A stretch of 12,761 bases of DNA from RGDT01 sp964630925 (GTDB taxonomy: Bacteria; Planctomycetota; Planctomycetia; Gemmatales; Gemmataceae), in NCBI GenBank assembly GCA_964630925.1, contig CAZVZK010000222.1, positions 1 through 12,761 of the forward strand, read 5' to 3'. Shown here piece after piece: positions 1 through 8,693 of the stretch (position 1 is its first letter; the number at the start of each line of letters is the position of its first letter). A program made the position numbers and the translations under genes. The notes below the pieces were generated by a model that had not been told where the DNA came from, ran no database searches, and worked only from the letters and a program-made list of their open reading frames with translations.

Positions 1-205
1 GCCGCGCCCCTCCGCGCCTCGTGGGTCACTATCCCAGGGTTATTGAGAAGTTACGCCGGACTCACATGCCACGCCGTCGGGAAGTGGAATGTGACTCGGC
101 CCGGCCCCTCGCCAGGCGCACTTCGCGCCCGACGGGGCCTTGTGTCGCCGGGGGCGGGCAACGGCGGCCATCGGCACGCGGAGGGCCGCACACGGCTTGA
201 CTGTC

Positions 206-241
206 TGCATCGCAGGTTCGTGTGGGGGGATCTGCAATGCA
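206..241 (-). terminator. Weak hairpin downstream of ackA, possible terminator
   Basis: Arms 206-215 and 232-241 pair over 10 bp in the minus-strand transcript (UGCAUUGCAG with CUGCGAUGCA, one U-G wobble) around a 16-nt loop, starting about 25 nt past the acetate kinase stop. No U-tract follows, so it is not a classical intrinsic terminator; a role in ending or protecting the ackA transcript is inference. The rest of 1-266 shows no convincing gene; its short open frames have no recognisable product. Confidence 0.25.
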
Positions 242-266
242 ATGCAAGTTGACCGCCCCGGCCACC

Positions 267-1334
267 TCACACCACCCCGGCCGCCTGCACCGCGATCTCG
301 CGCTCCTCGTCCGTCGGCACCACCCAGGCCGACACCGGCGAATCCGCCAGCGTGATCCGCGCCTCGCCGTTGGCGGCGGCATTCGCACTCACATCCAGGC
401 GCACGCCCAGCCAGCCCAGGCGCTCGCAGGTCATCGCCCGCACCGGGGCGGCGTGTTCGCCGATGCCGCCGGTGAACGCGATGGCGTCCACGCCCTCCAG
501 GGCCGCCGCGTACGCCCCGATGTACTTGCGCAGGCGGTACGCGAACACCTCCAGCGCCAGCCGGGCCGCCCCGTCCTGTCGCCCCAGGATCTCTCGCATC
601 CCCGACTCGCCGCACAGCCCGCGCAGGCCGCTCTCGCGGTTGAGCAGCTCCTCCGTGGCGTCGACGCCCATTTCGCGCGCCAGCCGCAGCACCAGGTCGG
701 CGCCGATGTCGCCGCTCCGCGTGCCCATCACCAGCCCTTCCAGCGGCGTCAGGCCCATGCTGGTGTCGATGCTCCGCCCGTCGCGCACGGCGCAGATGCT
801 CGACCCGTTGCCCAGATGACAGATGATGTGCCGCGTGCCGCCCGCCAGCTCGCTGAGCCGCCGCGCGACGTACTGCAGCGAGGTGCCGTGGAAGCCGTAG
901 CGCCGCAGGCCCCTGTCGCCCAGCTCCCGTGGGATGGCGTAGCGCCACGCGACCTCCGGCAACGTCGCGTGGAACGCGGTGTCGAAGACCGCCACCACGG
1001 GGACGCCCGGCAGGATCGTCTCCAGCGCGTCGAGGATGTCGGCGGCGACGGGGTTATGCAGCGGCGCCAGACGGCCCAGGTCGCGTACTTCCCTGCGCAC
1101 TTCTGCCGTCACCCGCGTCGGGCCGCTGAACTTCGAGCCGCCGTGGACGACCCGGCAGCCGACGGCGTCCACGGCGCCTGCCCGCGATGCCACCTGCCGG
1201 GCGGCGTCGGCCACCGACCCGCCGGAGACGTGTTCAACCGTACCGCCCTCCAGCGGGCGGGCTTCGGCGGACGCGACATCGAACAGGCGGTACTTGAGCG
1301 TCGAGCTGCCCGGATTCAGGACGAGGACACGCAT
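267..1334 (-). CDS. ackA: Acetate kinase
   Basis: Cytosolic ASKHA-fold enzyme that interconverts acetate + ATP and acetyl phosphate + ADP. The 355-residue product carries the family signatures in order: N-terminal LNPGSSTLKY (N7), RVVHGG (R61), PLHNP (H93), FDTAFH (D118), YGFHGTS (H149), HLGNGSS (173-178), GTRSGD (R206), FTGGIGEH (288-294) and PTDEE (E343). These match the substrate-binding and catalytic positions known from Methanosarcina acetate kinase (N7, R91, H123, D148, H180, R241, E384). At 355 residues it is shorter than the usual ~400, mostly between residues 20 and 60, but no key residue is lost. The open frame continues far upstream; the ATG at 1334 is chosen because homology begins there and GGAGG lies 8 nt before it. 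No phosphotransacetylase or phosphoketolase gene is adjacent, so the pathway partner lies elsewhere. Confidence 0.96.
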   Translation of the reverse strand: MRVLVLNPGSSTLKYRLFDVASAEARPLEGGTVEHVSGGSVADAARQVASRAGAVDAVGCRVVHGGSKFSGPTRVTAEVRREVRDLGRLAPLHNPVAADILDALETILPGVPVVAVFDTAFHATLPEVAWRYAIPRELGDRGLRRYGFHGTSLQYVARRLSELAGGTRHIICHLGNGSSICAVRDGRSIDTSMGLTPLEGLVMGTRSGDIGADLVLRLAREMGVDATEELLNRESGLRGLCGESGMREILGRQDGAARLALEVFAYRLRKYIGAYAAALEGVDAIAFTGGIGEHAAPVRAMTCERLGWLGVRLDVSANAAANGEARITLADSPVSAWVVPTDEEREIAVQAAGVV

Positions 1335-1481
1335 GGCGGACGCCTCCGTTCGTTGGCTGGCTGTCGGTAGGCTACGGCCTCGCGCCTCCGGCGGGAGCGC
1401 CGAATCCGGATGCGTGGCTGTCCGCCGACGCCGCCGGAAGGCGATGGAGGAGGGAGAAGATCCATCATCCCCAGGCCCGCC
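1335..1481. promoter_or_regulatory. Divergent intergenic region between ackA and the histidine kinase operon
   Basis: These 147 bp separate two divergently transcribed units and must hold the ackA promoter and probably that of the kinase pair. I see no -10/-35 pair good enough to place either. A purine-rich run (about 1446-1460, GGAGGAGGGAGAAGA) lies about 21 nt before the kinase ATG, further than a normal Shine-Dalgarno. Confidence 0.4.
1343..1347 (-). promoter_or_regulatory. Shine-Dalgarno of ackA
   Basis: GGAGG on the minus strand, 8 nt before the ATG at 1334. It fixes the ackA start inside a much longer open frame. Confidence 0.6.
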
Positions 1482-3161
1482 ATGCACGCAGACGCCGACA
1501 ACGGTGCGGGCGGCGGCCGGCGTCCTTCCCCCGTCTGGTGGGGGCTGGCCGCCCTCGCCGTCCTCCCCGTCGCCGCCCTCGCGGCCTGCCTGGCGTTGAC
1601 CGCCACGCTCGCCCTGTGGCAGCACGCCGCCCTCTGGGCCGCGCTCGCCGCCTCGTGCCTCGGGGCGGTCCTCCTCTGCCTCCGCGCCCGCTCCGTCGAA
1701 CGCACCCTCCTTGACTCCCTCGACGAACGCTCGCGCCAGGAGGCCCACCTCCGCGCCATCGTCGATACCGCCGGCGACGCCATCCTCACCTTCGACGACG
1801 CGGGCCGCGTGAAGTCCGCCAACAAGGCCGCCGGACGCCTCTTCGGCTACCGCGCCGCCGGCCTGCGCGGCAAGTTGCTGGAGAGGCTCGTCCCACACGC
1901 CTCGCTCAACATGGAGACGAACACGCACCGTGTGTTCGGCGTCGCCGCCGCCGTCGAGGGCAGACGCATCGACGGCACGACGTTCCCCGTCGCGGTGAGC
2001 ATCAGCAAGGTCCGCATCGAGGGGCAGCCGCTCTTCCTCGCCATCATCCACGACATGAGCGACCTCGCCGAGGCCCGCCGCAAGGCGGAGGACTCCAGCC
2101 GCGCCAAGACCGCCTTCCTGGGGCACATGTCGCACGAGCTGCGTACGCCGCTCAACGCCGTCCTGTGGGCGGGCGAGGTGCTGCGCGGCGGTGAGATGAC
2201 CCCGGAACAGCAGCGGCTCCTCGCCACCCTCACCCAGGCCGCCGAGGCCCTCCTCGCCACCGTCGAGCAGCTCCTCGACTACAGCCGGCTGGAGTCGGGG
2301 GAGGTGCGTCTGGAACGCCGCCCCTTCGCGATCCGCCGCGTGCTGAACGAGGCCGCCGCCCCCCTCGCCCCCCTGGCGAAGAGCAAGGGCCTGCGCCTCG
2401 CCGCCCACGTCGAGGACGGCGTCCCCCCAGAGATCGTCGGCGACGGGCAGCGTCTCCGCCGGGTGCTGCACTGCCTCGCCGGCAACGCCGTCAAGTTCAC
2501 CGAATCGGGCGAGGTCATCATCCGGGTCACCGCCCCCGCCTCGGTCCCGCCGACGCTCTGCATCAACGTCAGCGACACGGGACTGGGCATCGACCCCGCC
2601 CAACACGGGCGGATCTTCCAGCCGTTCGAGCAGGCCGCCCCCGGCACCACGCCGGGCGTCGGCCTGGGGCTGGCCATCGCCTCGCGCCTGGCCGCCCTGA
2701 TGGGCGGCGCGATCGGCGTCGATAGCACGCCCGGCCAGGGCGCGACGTTCCGCCTCGTGCTGCCCCTGGAGGTGCCGACCTCCGCCGGCGGCCCGCGGCC
2801 CGTCCTCGTCATACTCGGCGACGCCGCCGAGCGGGCGCAGCTCCAGGAGGTGTTGCACGGCCTGGGGCTGCGGACCGCCGGGGCGGCCACCGGGCGGGCC
2901 GCCCTCGCCGAGCTGATGCGTGGGCTGGTGGACGGCGAGCCGTTCGGGATGGTGGTACTCGAGGAGAACATGCCAGACGCCGACGCCCGCGCCTGGCTGC
3001 GGCAGATGCGTGGGGGCTGCGACTGGGGCGGCCCCATCGTCCTCTTGCAGGACGGCCACGCCGGGTTCCTGCCCGAGGGGGTGACGGCGGCCCTCGACCG
3101 CAACGGGGCCGACGCCCCGGCGTGGGCCGAGCTTCTGGGGCGGCACTACCCGCTCTCGTGA
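1482..3161 (+). CDS. Membrane PAS sensor histidine kinase with degenerate receiver domain
   Basis: Predicted 559-residue sensor kinase. Two hydrophobic helices (about 18-42 and 50-68) anchor the N-terminus with almost no periplasmic loop, so sensing is probably cytoplasmic or within the membrane. A PAS domain spans about 85-195. HisKA follows, with HMSHELRTPLN and the phospho-acceptor His218. The HATPase_c domain (about 310-430) has its N-box at GNAVKF (N335), G1 DTGLGI (D365), an F-box at FQPFEQ and G2 GVGLGLA. The last ~120 residues (438-559) align to a receiver, but the acceptor Asp is Glu (E494, LEENMP), the first acidic position is Gly (GD instead of ED) and the conserved Thr and Lys are absent. 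It should therefore autophosphorylate but not accept phosphate on its own receiver. An upstream extension to 1410 is open; the ATG at 1482 is preferred because the extra residues are low-complexity. It forms an operon with the hybrid kinase 12 nt downstream. Confidence 0.92.
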   Translation: MHADADNGAGGGRRPSPVWWGLAALAVLPVAALAACLALTATLALWQHAALWAALAASCLGAVLLCLRARSVERTLLDSLDERSRQEAHLRAIVDTAGDAILTFDDAGRVKSANKAAGRLFGYRAAGLRGKLLERLVPHASLNMETNTHRVFGVAAAVEGRRIDGTTFPVAVSISKVRIEGQPLFLAIIHDMSDLAEARRKAEDSSRAKTAFLGHMSHELRTPLNAVLWAGEVLRGGEMTPEQQRLLATLTQAAEALLATVEQLLDYSRLESGEVRLERRPFAIRRVLNEAAAPLAPLAKSKGLRLAAHVEDGVPPEIVGDGQRLRRVLHCLAGNAVKFTESGEVIIRVTAPASVPPTLCINVSDTGLGIDPAQHGRIFQPFEQAAPGTTPGVGLGLAIASRLAALMGGAIGVDSTPGQGATFRLVLPLEVPTSAGGPRPVLVILGDAAERAQLQEVLHGLGLRTAGAATGRAALAELMRGLVDGEPFGMVVLEENMPDADARAWLRQMRGGCDWGGPIVLLQDGHAGFLPEGVTAALDRNGADAPAWAELLGRHYPLS

Positions 3162-3173
3162 CGCGGGCGTAAG

Positions 3174-5732
3174 ATGCACGCATTCGCCCTCACACGAGGC
3201 CCTCCCCCGATGGGCCCCCCCCGCGAGCCGTACCGGGCGCCGCCCAGCCCCTCCCTGCTGGCCCTCCTGCTGCTGCTCGCCTGCATCCTCTTCTTCCTCG
3301 CGGGCCTGCTGCCCGCCCTCGATTTCTCCTACGCCGCCTTCGTCCTCCCCGGCCTCCTGTTCGCCGCGATCCTCCTCTACGCCCTGCTCATCCGGCCCCT
3401 GATGGCCGGCCTCGCCGAACGCGCCCACATCGAGGAGCGCCTCCGCCGCCGCGCCGACGAGGTCGAGGACCTGTACGACAAGGCCCCGTGCGGCTACCTG
3501 TCGCTCGGCCCCGACGGAAGGCTCCTGCGCGTCAACGACACCGCCCTCGACTGGCTCGGCTACCGCCGCGACGAGCTGCTCGGCAGGCCGTTCTCCGCCC
3601 TCCTGGATGACGCCGGGCGTGAGGCCTTCAGCCTGGCGTTCCTCAACTTCGTCTGTGAGGGGGGCGAGGTCCGCGACATGGAGCTGACCCTCGTGTGCAA
3701 GGACGGCACCCCGCTCCCCATCCTGCTCGGCAGCGCCGCCGTCATCGGCCCCGATGGCACGTTCCTCCACACCCGCAGCACTTTCATCGACATCACCGAA
3801 CGCCAGGCCGCCGCCCGCCGCCTCATTGAGCTGAACGCCCGACTCCAGGCCGCCCTCGCCTCCGCGAATGAGGCCAGCGAGCGTCTACAGATGACGATGG
3901 CGGCGGCCCGCGTCGGCACCTGGGATCTGGACGTGGCGACGGGCGTGTCGGTCTGGTCCGACAACGTCCGCGAATTGCTCAACCTCCCGCCGGGCGAGCC
4001 GCGCGGGACGTTCGAGGAGTTCCTGTCCGCCGTCCACCCCGACGACCGCGCGGGCGTGGAGGCCCTGGGGCTGCCGGACCCGTACCGCTGTCTCTACCGC
4101 ATCCCATTGCCCGGCGGCGGCATCCGCTGGCTGGAGGACAAGGGCCGCGTCTTCCACGATCGCGATGGCAGGCCGATCCGCGTGATCGGCACGGTGATGG
4201 ACGTGACGGCGCAGAAGGAGGCCGCCGACCAGCTCCAGCAGGCACGCGACGAGGCCGAGAGGGCCAACCGCGCCAAGAGCGAGTTCCTGGCCACCATGAG
4301 CCACGAGATCCGCACCCCGCTGGCGGGCGTGCTGGGGATGGCCGAGATCCTTGCCCGCTCGAAGCTGGACGACTCCCAGCGCCGCTACCTGGGGGCGATG
4401 ACGCGCTCGGCCGAGGGCCTGCTCGGGCTCATCAACGGCATCCTCGACCTGTCGAAGGTGGAGTCGGGGCGCGTCGAGCTGGAGCGTATCCCGCTGCGGC
4501 TGGGCGAGCTGGCGGCGGAGGTGTGCGGCGTGCTGGCCCCGGAGGCGGCCCGCAAGGGCATCCGCCTGCGCTGGTCGCCGGGGCCGGGCCTGCCGCCGCG
4601 TGTCCTCGGCGACCCGGCCAGGCTGCGGCAGGTGCTGCTGAACCTGCTCGGCAACGCCGTGAAGTTCACCAACGAGGGCGAGGTCGAGCTGTCGGCGGAG
4701 GCGCGGGCCGGGGGCATCGCGATGCGCGTGCGCGACACGGGCGTCGGCATCCCGGAGGGCCGGCTCGGGCGGATCTTCGACCCGTTCGCCCAGGGGTCGG
4801 CCTCGACGACACGCACCCACGGCGGCACGGGCCTCGGCCTGGCCATCTCGGCCCGGCTGGTGGAGATCATGGGCGGGCGGCTGGAGGTGACGAGCGAGGT
4901 CGGACGCGGCAGCACGTTCTCGTTCACCATCCCCTTGCCCACCGCCGAGCCCGCGCCACCCACGCCGCCAGAGGCCCCACGCCCGGCGGGCGCCGCGACC
5001 CCGCCCTTGCGTGTGCTCGTCGCCGAGGACAACCAGGTGAACCGCGACGTGCTGATGTTCATGCTCCAGGGAATGGGCTGCGACCCGGTCCCCGTCGAGG
5101 ACGGCGCCCAGGCCATCGAACGCCTCCGCCGTGAGGACTTCGACGTGGTGCTGATGGACATCCAGATGCCGGAGGTCGATGGCCTGCGGGCGACGAGGCT
5201 GATACGGGCGCGTGAGAAGGCGAGCGGGCGCCACACGCCGATCATCGCCGTCACAGCCAACGCGATGCAGGGCGAGCGCGAGCGCTGCCTCGGGGCGGGC
5301 ATGGACGGGTACCTCACCAAGCCGGTGCGTCCGGACGAGCTGGCGGAGGCCCTGCGACGGCACGCGGCGTTGGCGCCGAGGCCTGCCGCGACGGCGGGGG
5401 CGCCGTCCTGGATGGATGGGCTGGCGCGGATGGGCCTGGAGCCGGAGGCGATCCGGAGGCTGGCGCGGACGTTCCTCGACACCGTCCCGCCGCGCCTGGA
5501 GACGCTGCGCGAGTCGGCGCGGGCGGGGGACGCGGCGCGTCTGGCGCAGACGGCACACTCTCTGAAAGGGACGTTGGGCGTGTTCGGGCTGCGCGAGGCG
5601 GCGGAGGCGCTGGCGAAGGTGGAGGAGGACGTCCGCCGAGGCCGCGCGTGCGACCAGCCGACGCTGGCGCGCGTGGAGGAGCTGGCGGCCCCGCTGCTGC
5701 ACTCGCTGGCCGACTACCTCGGGGGGGCGTGA
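3174..5732 (+). CDS. Hybrid sensor histidine kinase (2 PAS, HisKA, HATPase, REC, Hpt)
   Basis: Predicted 852-residue membrane hybrid kinase of BarA/ArcB-like architecture. Two membrane helices lie at about 27-49 and 54-75, followed by a short coiled coil. A first PAS domain is at about 95-210 and a PAS_3-type domain at about 240-347 (VHPDD, WLEDKGRVFHDRDG), slightly short in its middle. HisKA carries MSHEIRTPL with His377. HATPase_c (about 485-605) has LLGNAVKF, DTGVGIP, FDPFAQ and GTGLGLA. The receiver (about 611-735) is intact: E618/D619, acceptor D662 in LMDIQMP, TAN, and K716 in LTKP. The C-terminal Hpt (about 750-850) has AHSLKG with His795. A complete His-Asp-His relay is thus present in one chain; the final Asp acceptor must be a separate regulator not encoded here. 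The ATG at 3174 is 12 nt after the previous stop without a clear Shine-Dalgarno; an ATG at 3210 is the alternative. Confidence 0.95.
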   Translation: MHAFALTRGPPPMGPPREPYRAPPSPSLLALLLLLACILFFLAGLLPALDFSYAAFVLPGLLFAAILLYALLIRPLMAGLAERAHIEERLRRRADEVEDLYDKAPCGYLSLGPDGRLLRVNDTALDWLGYRRDELLGRPFSALLDDAGREAFSLAFLNFVCEGGEVRDMELTLVCKDGTPLPILLGSAAVIGPDGTFLHTRSTFIDITERQAAARRLIELNARLQAALASANEASERLQMTMAAARVGTWDLDVATGVSVWSDNVRELLNLPPGEPRGTFEEFLSAVHPDDRAGVEALGLPDPYRCLYRIPLPGGGIRWLEDKGRVFHDRDGRPIRVIGTVMDVTAQKEAADQLQQARDEAERANRAKSEFLATMSHEIRTPLAGVLGMAEILARSKLDDSQRRYLGAMTRSAEGLLGLINGILDLSKVESGRVELERIPLRLGELAAEVCGVLAPEAARKGIRLRWSPGPGLPPRVLGDPARLRQVLLNLLGNAVKFTNEGEVELSAEARAGGIAMRVRDTGVGIPEGRLGRIFDPFAQGSASTTRTHGGTGLGLAISARLVEIMGGRLEVTSEVGRGSTFSFTIPLPTAEPAPPTPPEAPRPAGAATPPLRVLVAEDNQVNRDVLMFMLQGMGCDPVPVEDGAQAIERLRREDFDVVLMDIQMPEVDGLRATRLIRAREKASGRHTPIIAVTANAMQGERERCLGAGMDGYLTKPVRPDELAEALRRHAALAPRPAATAGAPSWMDGLARMGLEPEAIRRLARTFLDTVPPRLETLRESARAGDAARLAQTAHSLKGTLGVFGLREAAEALAKVEEDVRRGRACDQPTLARVEELAAPLLHSLADYLGGA

Positions 5733-5823
5733 GCGCGGCACATGGCATCAGGCGGCACACACCCCCTGGCGGGAGGCCGTCGGCACGGCGGCCGGGATTG
5801 GCCGGAAGTCGACACGGGGCACG
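5733..5823. terminator. Convergent intergenic region with small GC hairpin
   Basis: Ninety-one bp between the converging hybrid kinase and ABC permease genes. A perfect GCCGT-CGGC-ACGGC stem-loop lies at 5776-5789. There is no T-tract on either side, so a bidirectional terminator role is only suggested by its position. Confidence 0.25.
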
Positions 5824-6878
5824 TCACTTCCACTTGAACAGCCGCAGGGCCAGCACGAACGAGATGCCGCCCCAGCCGATGAGGATCAGCACCTCGCGCC
5901 ACTGGGTCGCGAGGCCGGCGCCTTCCAGCATCACCGCGCGCAGGGCGTTGATGAGGGCCGTCAGCGGCAGCGCCTGGATGAACGGCTGCATCACCTGGGG
6001 GAACCGCTCCGGGCTGAAGAAGATGCCCGACAGCACCCACATCGGGAGCATCACCAGATTCATCAGGCCCGACACGGCCTCCATCGTCTCGGCGCGGCAG
6101 GCGACGAGGAGGCCCAGGCCGGCGAAGCTGAAGGCGCCGAGGAGGATGAGGAGCAGGACGGCCCACACGCTGCCGGCGATGGTGACGCCGAACGCCAGCC
6201 ACGCGAACACCAGCAGCAGCACCACCTCGGGCACCATGAACAGCAGGCGGCTGATCATCAGGGCGGCCAGGAAGTCGGTCTTGCGCATCGGCGTGGCCAC
6301 CAGACGCTTGAGCAGCTTGCGGATGCGGAGGTCCACGGTGACGAAGCCGAGGCCCCACAGGCCGCCGCCCATCAGCCCCATCCCCAGGAGGCCCGGCACG
6401 AGGAAGTCGATGTAGCGGCTGCCGCGCTGGTCCATCGGCCTCTCGTGGCTCAACACCGGGTCGGTGCGGCCGGCGGCGTGCTGCAGCGCCGTATTCACGC
6501 CGTCGCGTGCCAATCGGCTTTCGGGCCGGGTGGGCATGAAGTCGTACTCATACGCGCTCCCCGTGGCCGTGACGGCCACGTCGGTGCGGGCGGTGCGGAG
6601 GCGGGCGCGGGCCTCGTCGGGGTCGCCCTCGCGCACGTCGAAGCGTGGGGTGCCGTCGGCGGCCTTGGCGGCCCGCAGCACCTCGGCGGCCCTGGCGGCG
6701 GCGGGGCCGGAAACGTCCACGCGGTAGGTCGGCTCGCCGGCCTCGCGGAAGGCGAGGCCGAGGGCCAGCGTCATCAGGATCGGGAAGCCGTAGACCCAGA
6801 AGACGGCCTCGGGCTCGCGGAAGAACTCGCGCACCCGCGAGAGGATCAACTGGGCCAGCGGCCCGTCTGCCCATGCCA

Positions 6879-6879
<1 letters not shown>
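5824..6879 (-). CDS. ABC-2 type transporter permease
   Basis: Predicted 351-residue membrane subunit of an ABC exporter. One helix near the N-terminus (about 25-43) follows the RVREFFREPEAVFW segment typical of ABC-2 permeases. A soluble region of about 115 residues (44-157), probably extracytoplasmic, is followed by five helices (about 158-180, 205-230, 236-260, 268-290, 330-347). The FLVPGLLGMGLM and RKLLKRLVATPMRK stretches are characteristic of the DrrB/YhhJ-like ABC2_membrane family. The length fits the family. The start codon overlaps the stop of the ATPase gene (TGATG, one shared base), so translation is probably coupled. The substrate cannot be told from sequence; relatives export drugs, lipids or other hydrophobic compounds. 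Confidence 0.92.
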
Positions 6880-7829
<950 letters not shown>

Positions 7830-7901
7830 GCAGACAGGATAGGGAGGCGCGGGGCGGGACGGAAGGCGCCTGCCGACCTACCGCCGGGCCTCCGACGCCG
7901 G

Positions 7902-7925
7902 TATGATGCCGGCCGTCCCCGGAGG
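7902..7925 (+). promoter_or_regulatory. Putative -10 box and Shine-Dalgarno of the LRR gene
   Basis: TATGAT at 7902-7907 matches the -10 consensus at 5 of 6 positions. It would start a transcript near 7914, just ahead of GGAGG (7921-7925), which sits 6 nt before the ATG at 7932. No convincing -35 is visible at the proper spacing. The Shine-Dalgarno decides the start within a much longer open frame. Confidence 0.45.
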
Positions 7926-7931
7926 CGCGGC

Positions 7932-8669
7932 ATGGCGGGCTGGCTGACCGTGGTTCGGTGCGTCGGCGAGGCGGTGTACTCGCGCTGGCTGCGCATCGCC
8001 TCCGAATTCCTGCCCCTCGGCGGGGCGGTCTACGACGTGGCGGAGAACGCCGCCAAACGCCTTCAGGCGCAGAACGCTCCGCCGACGGCCCTGGTCGACG
8101 AGCCGCCGGCACGGCCCGCCGTGGCCGACGCACGCCTCGGCCGGTTCCTCGACACCGGACAAACGGGGGGCATCGCGGGGATGCTCGACCTCAGCGGCAA
8201 GCCCGTCGGCGATGACGGGCTGGCGGCGCTGGCGTCCTCGCCGCGCCTGGCGGACCTCGATGCGCTCCTGTTGTCCGGCTGTGGGATCGGGGACGAGGGG
8301 GCTGCGGCCCTGGCGGCGTCCGTGTTCCTGGAGAACCTGCGACGCCTGGTGTTGTGGGACAACCGCATTGGGGATGTCGGGGTGGGCGCCCTCGCGGGGG
8401 CGTACCTTCCGGGGCTGGAGACGCTCGACCTGGGACGCAACCGCGTGGGCGACGCCGGCGTGGCGGCCCTGGCCCGCGCGCCGCATCTCGGTGCCCTGCG
8501 GGCGCTGATCCTCGTGTCGAACCGCATCGGCGACGAGGGCGCCCTGGCGCTGGCTTCGTCGGGGATCTTGGCCTCCCTGGCGGAGCTGAAGCCTCTAGAC
8601 AACCGCATCACGGCGGCGGGGGCGGCGGCTCTCAAGGGGGCGTTCGGCAAGCGGGTGCGCGTGATGTGA
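7932..8669 (+). CDS. Leucine-rich-repeat protein, ribonuclease-inhibitor type
   Basis: Predicted 245-residue protein. Residues 1-48 are a partly hydrophobic N-terminal segment with a glycine-centred LPLGGAVYDVAENAA stretch; it does not look like a cleavable signal peptide. A short proline/alanine-rich linker (about 49-68) follows. From about residue 84 six tandem repeats of 26-28 residues run to the C-terminus, with consensus LxLxxNRIGDxGxxALAxxxxL. This is the ribonuclease-inhibitor-like LRR class and should form a curved protein-binding surface. The last repeat is degenerate (KPLDNRITAAG) and may cap the solenoid. Such proteins are common in planctomycetes, mostly with unknown partners. The start is set by GGAGG 6 nt upstream. 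The gene converges on the Ser/Thr kinase gene with 24 bp between the stops. Partner and role are unknown. Confidence 0.88.
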   Translation: MAGWLTVVRCVGEAVYSRWLRIASEFLPLGGAVYDVAENAAKRLQAQNAPPTALVDEPPARPAVADARLGRFLDTGQTGGIAGMLDLSGKPVGDDGLAALASSPRLADLDALLLSGCGIGDEGAAALAASVFLENLRRLVLWDNRIGDVGVGALAGAYLPGLETLDLGRNRVGDAGVAALARAPHLGALRALILVSNRIGDEGALALASSGILASLAELKPLDNRITAAGAAALKGAFGKRVRVM

Positions 8670-8693
8670 GCGGCCGTTGCGGGATGACGACAC

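Noticed and set aside
222..1370. A 382-codon plus-strand open frame opposite ackA.
   Set aside because: Composition is that of an antisense shadow (Arg, Ala, His, Gln runs), and ackA on the other strand is certain.
267..3770. A 1167-codon minus-strand open frame covering ackA and the opposite strand of both kinases.
   Set aside because: Only the last 355 codons are acetate kinase. The rest is Gly/Ala/Arg/Glu-rich low-complexity sequence opposite well-supported kinase domains, an effect of high GC at third positions.
3885..5741. A 618-codon minus-strand open frame opposite the hybrid kinase.
   Set aside because: Arg/His/Gln-rich with no domain, and fully antisense to a gene with every motif intact.
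7932..8669. A defence-type effector role for the LRR protein and its neighbours.
   Set aside because: No nuclease, TIR, NACHT, reverse transcriptase or other effector domain is visible in the window, so the sequence alone gives no support.
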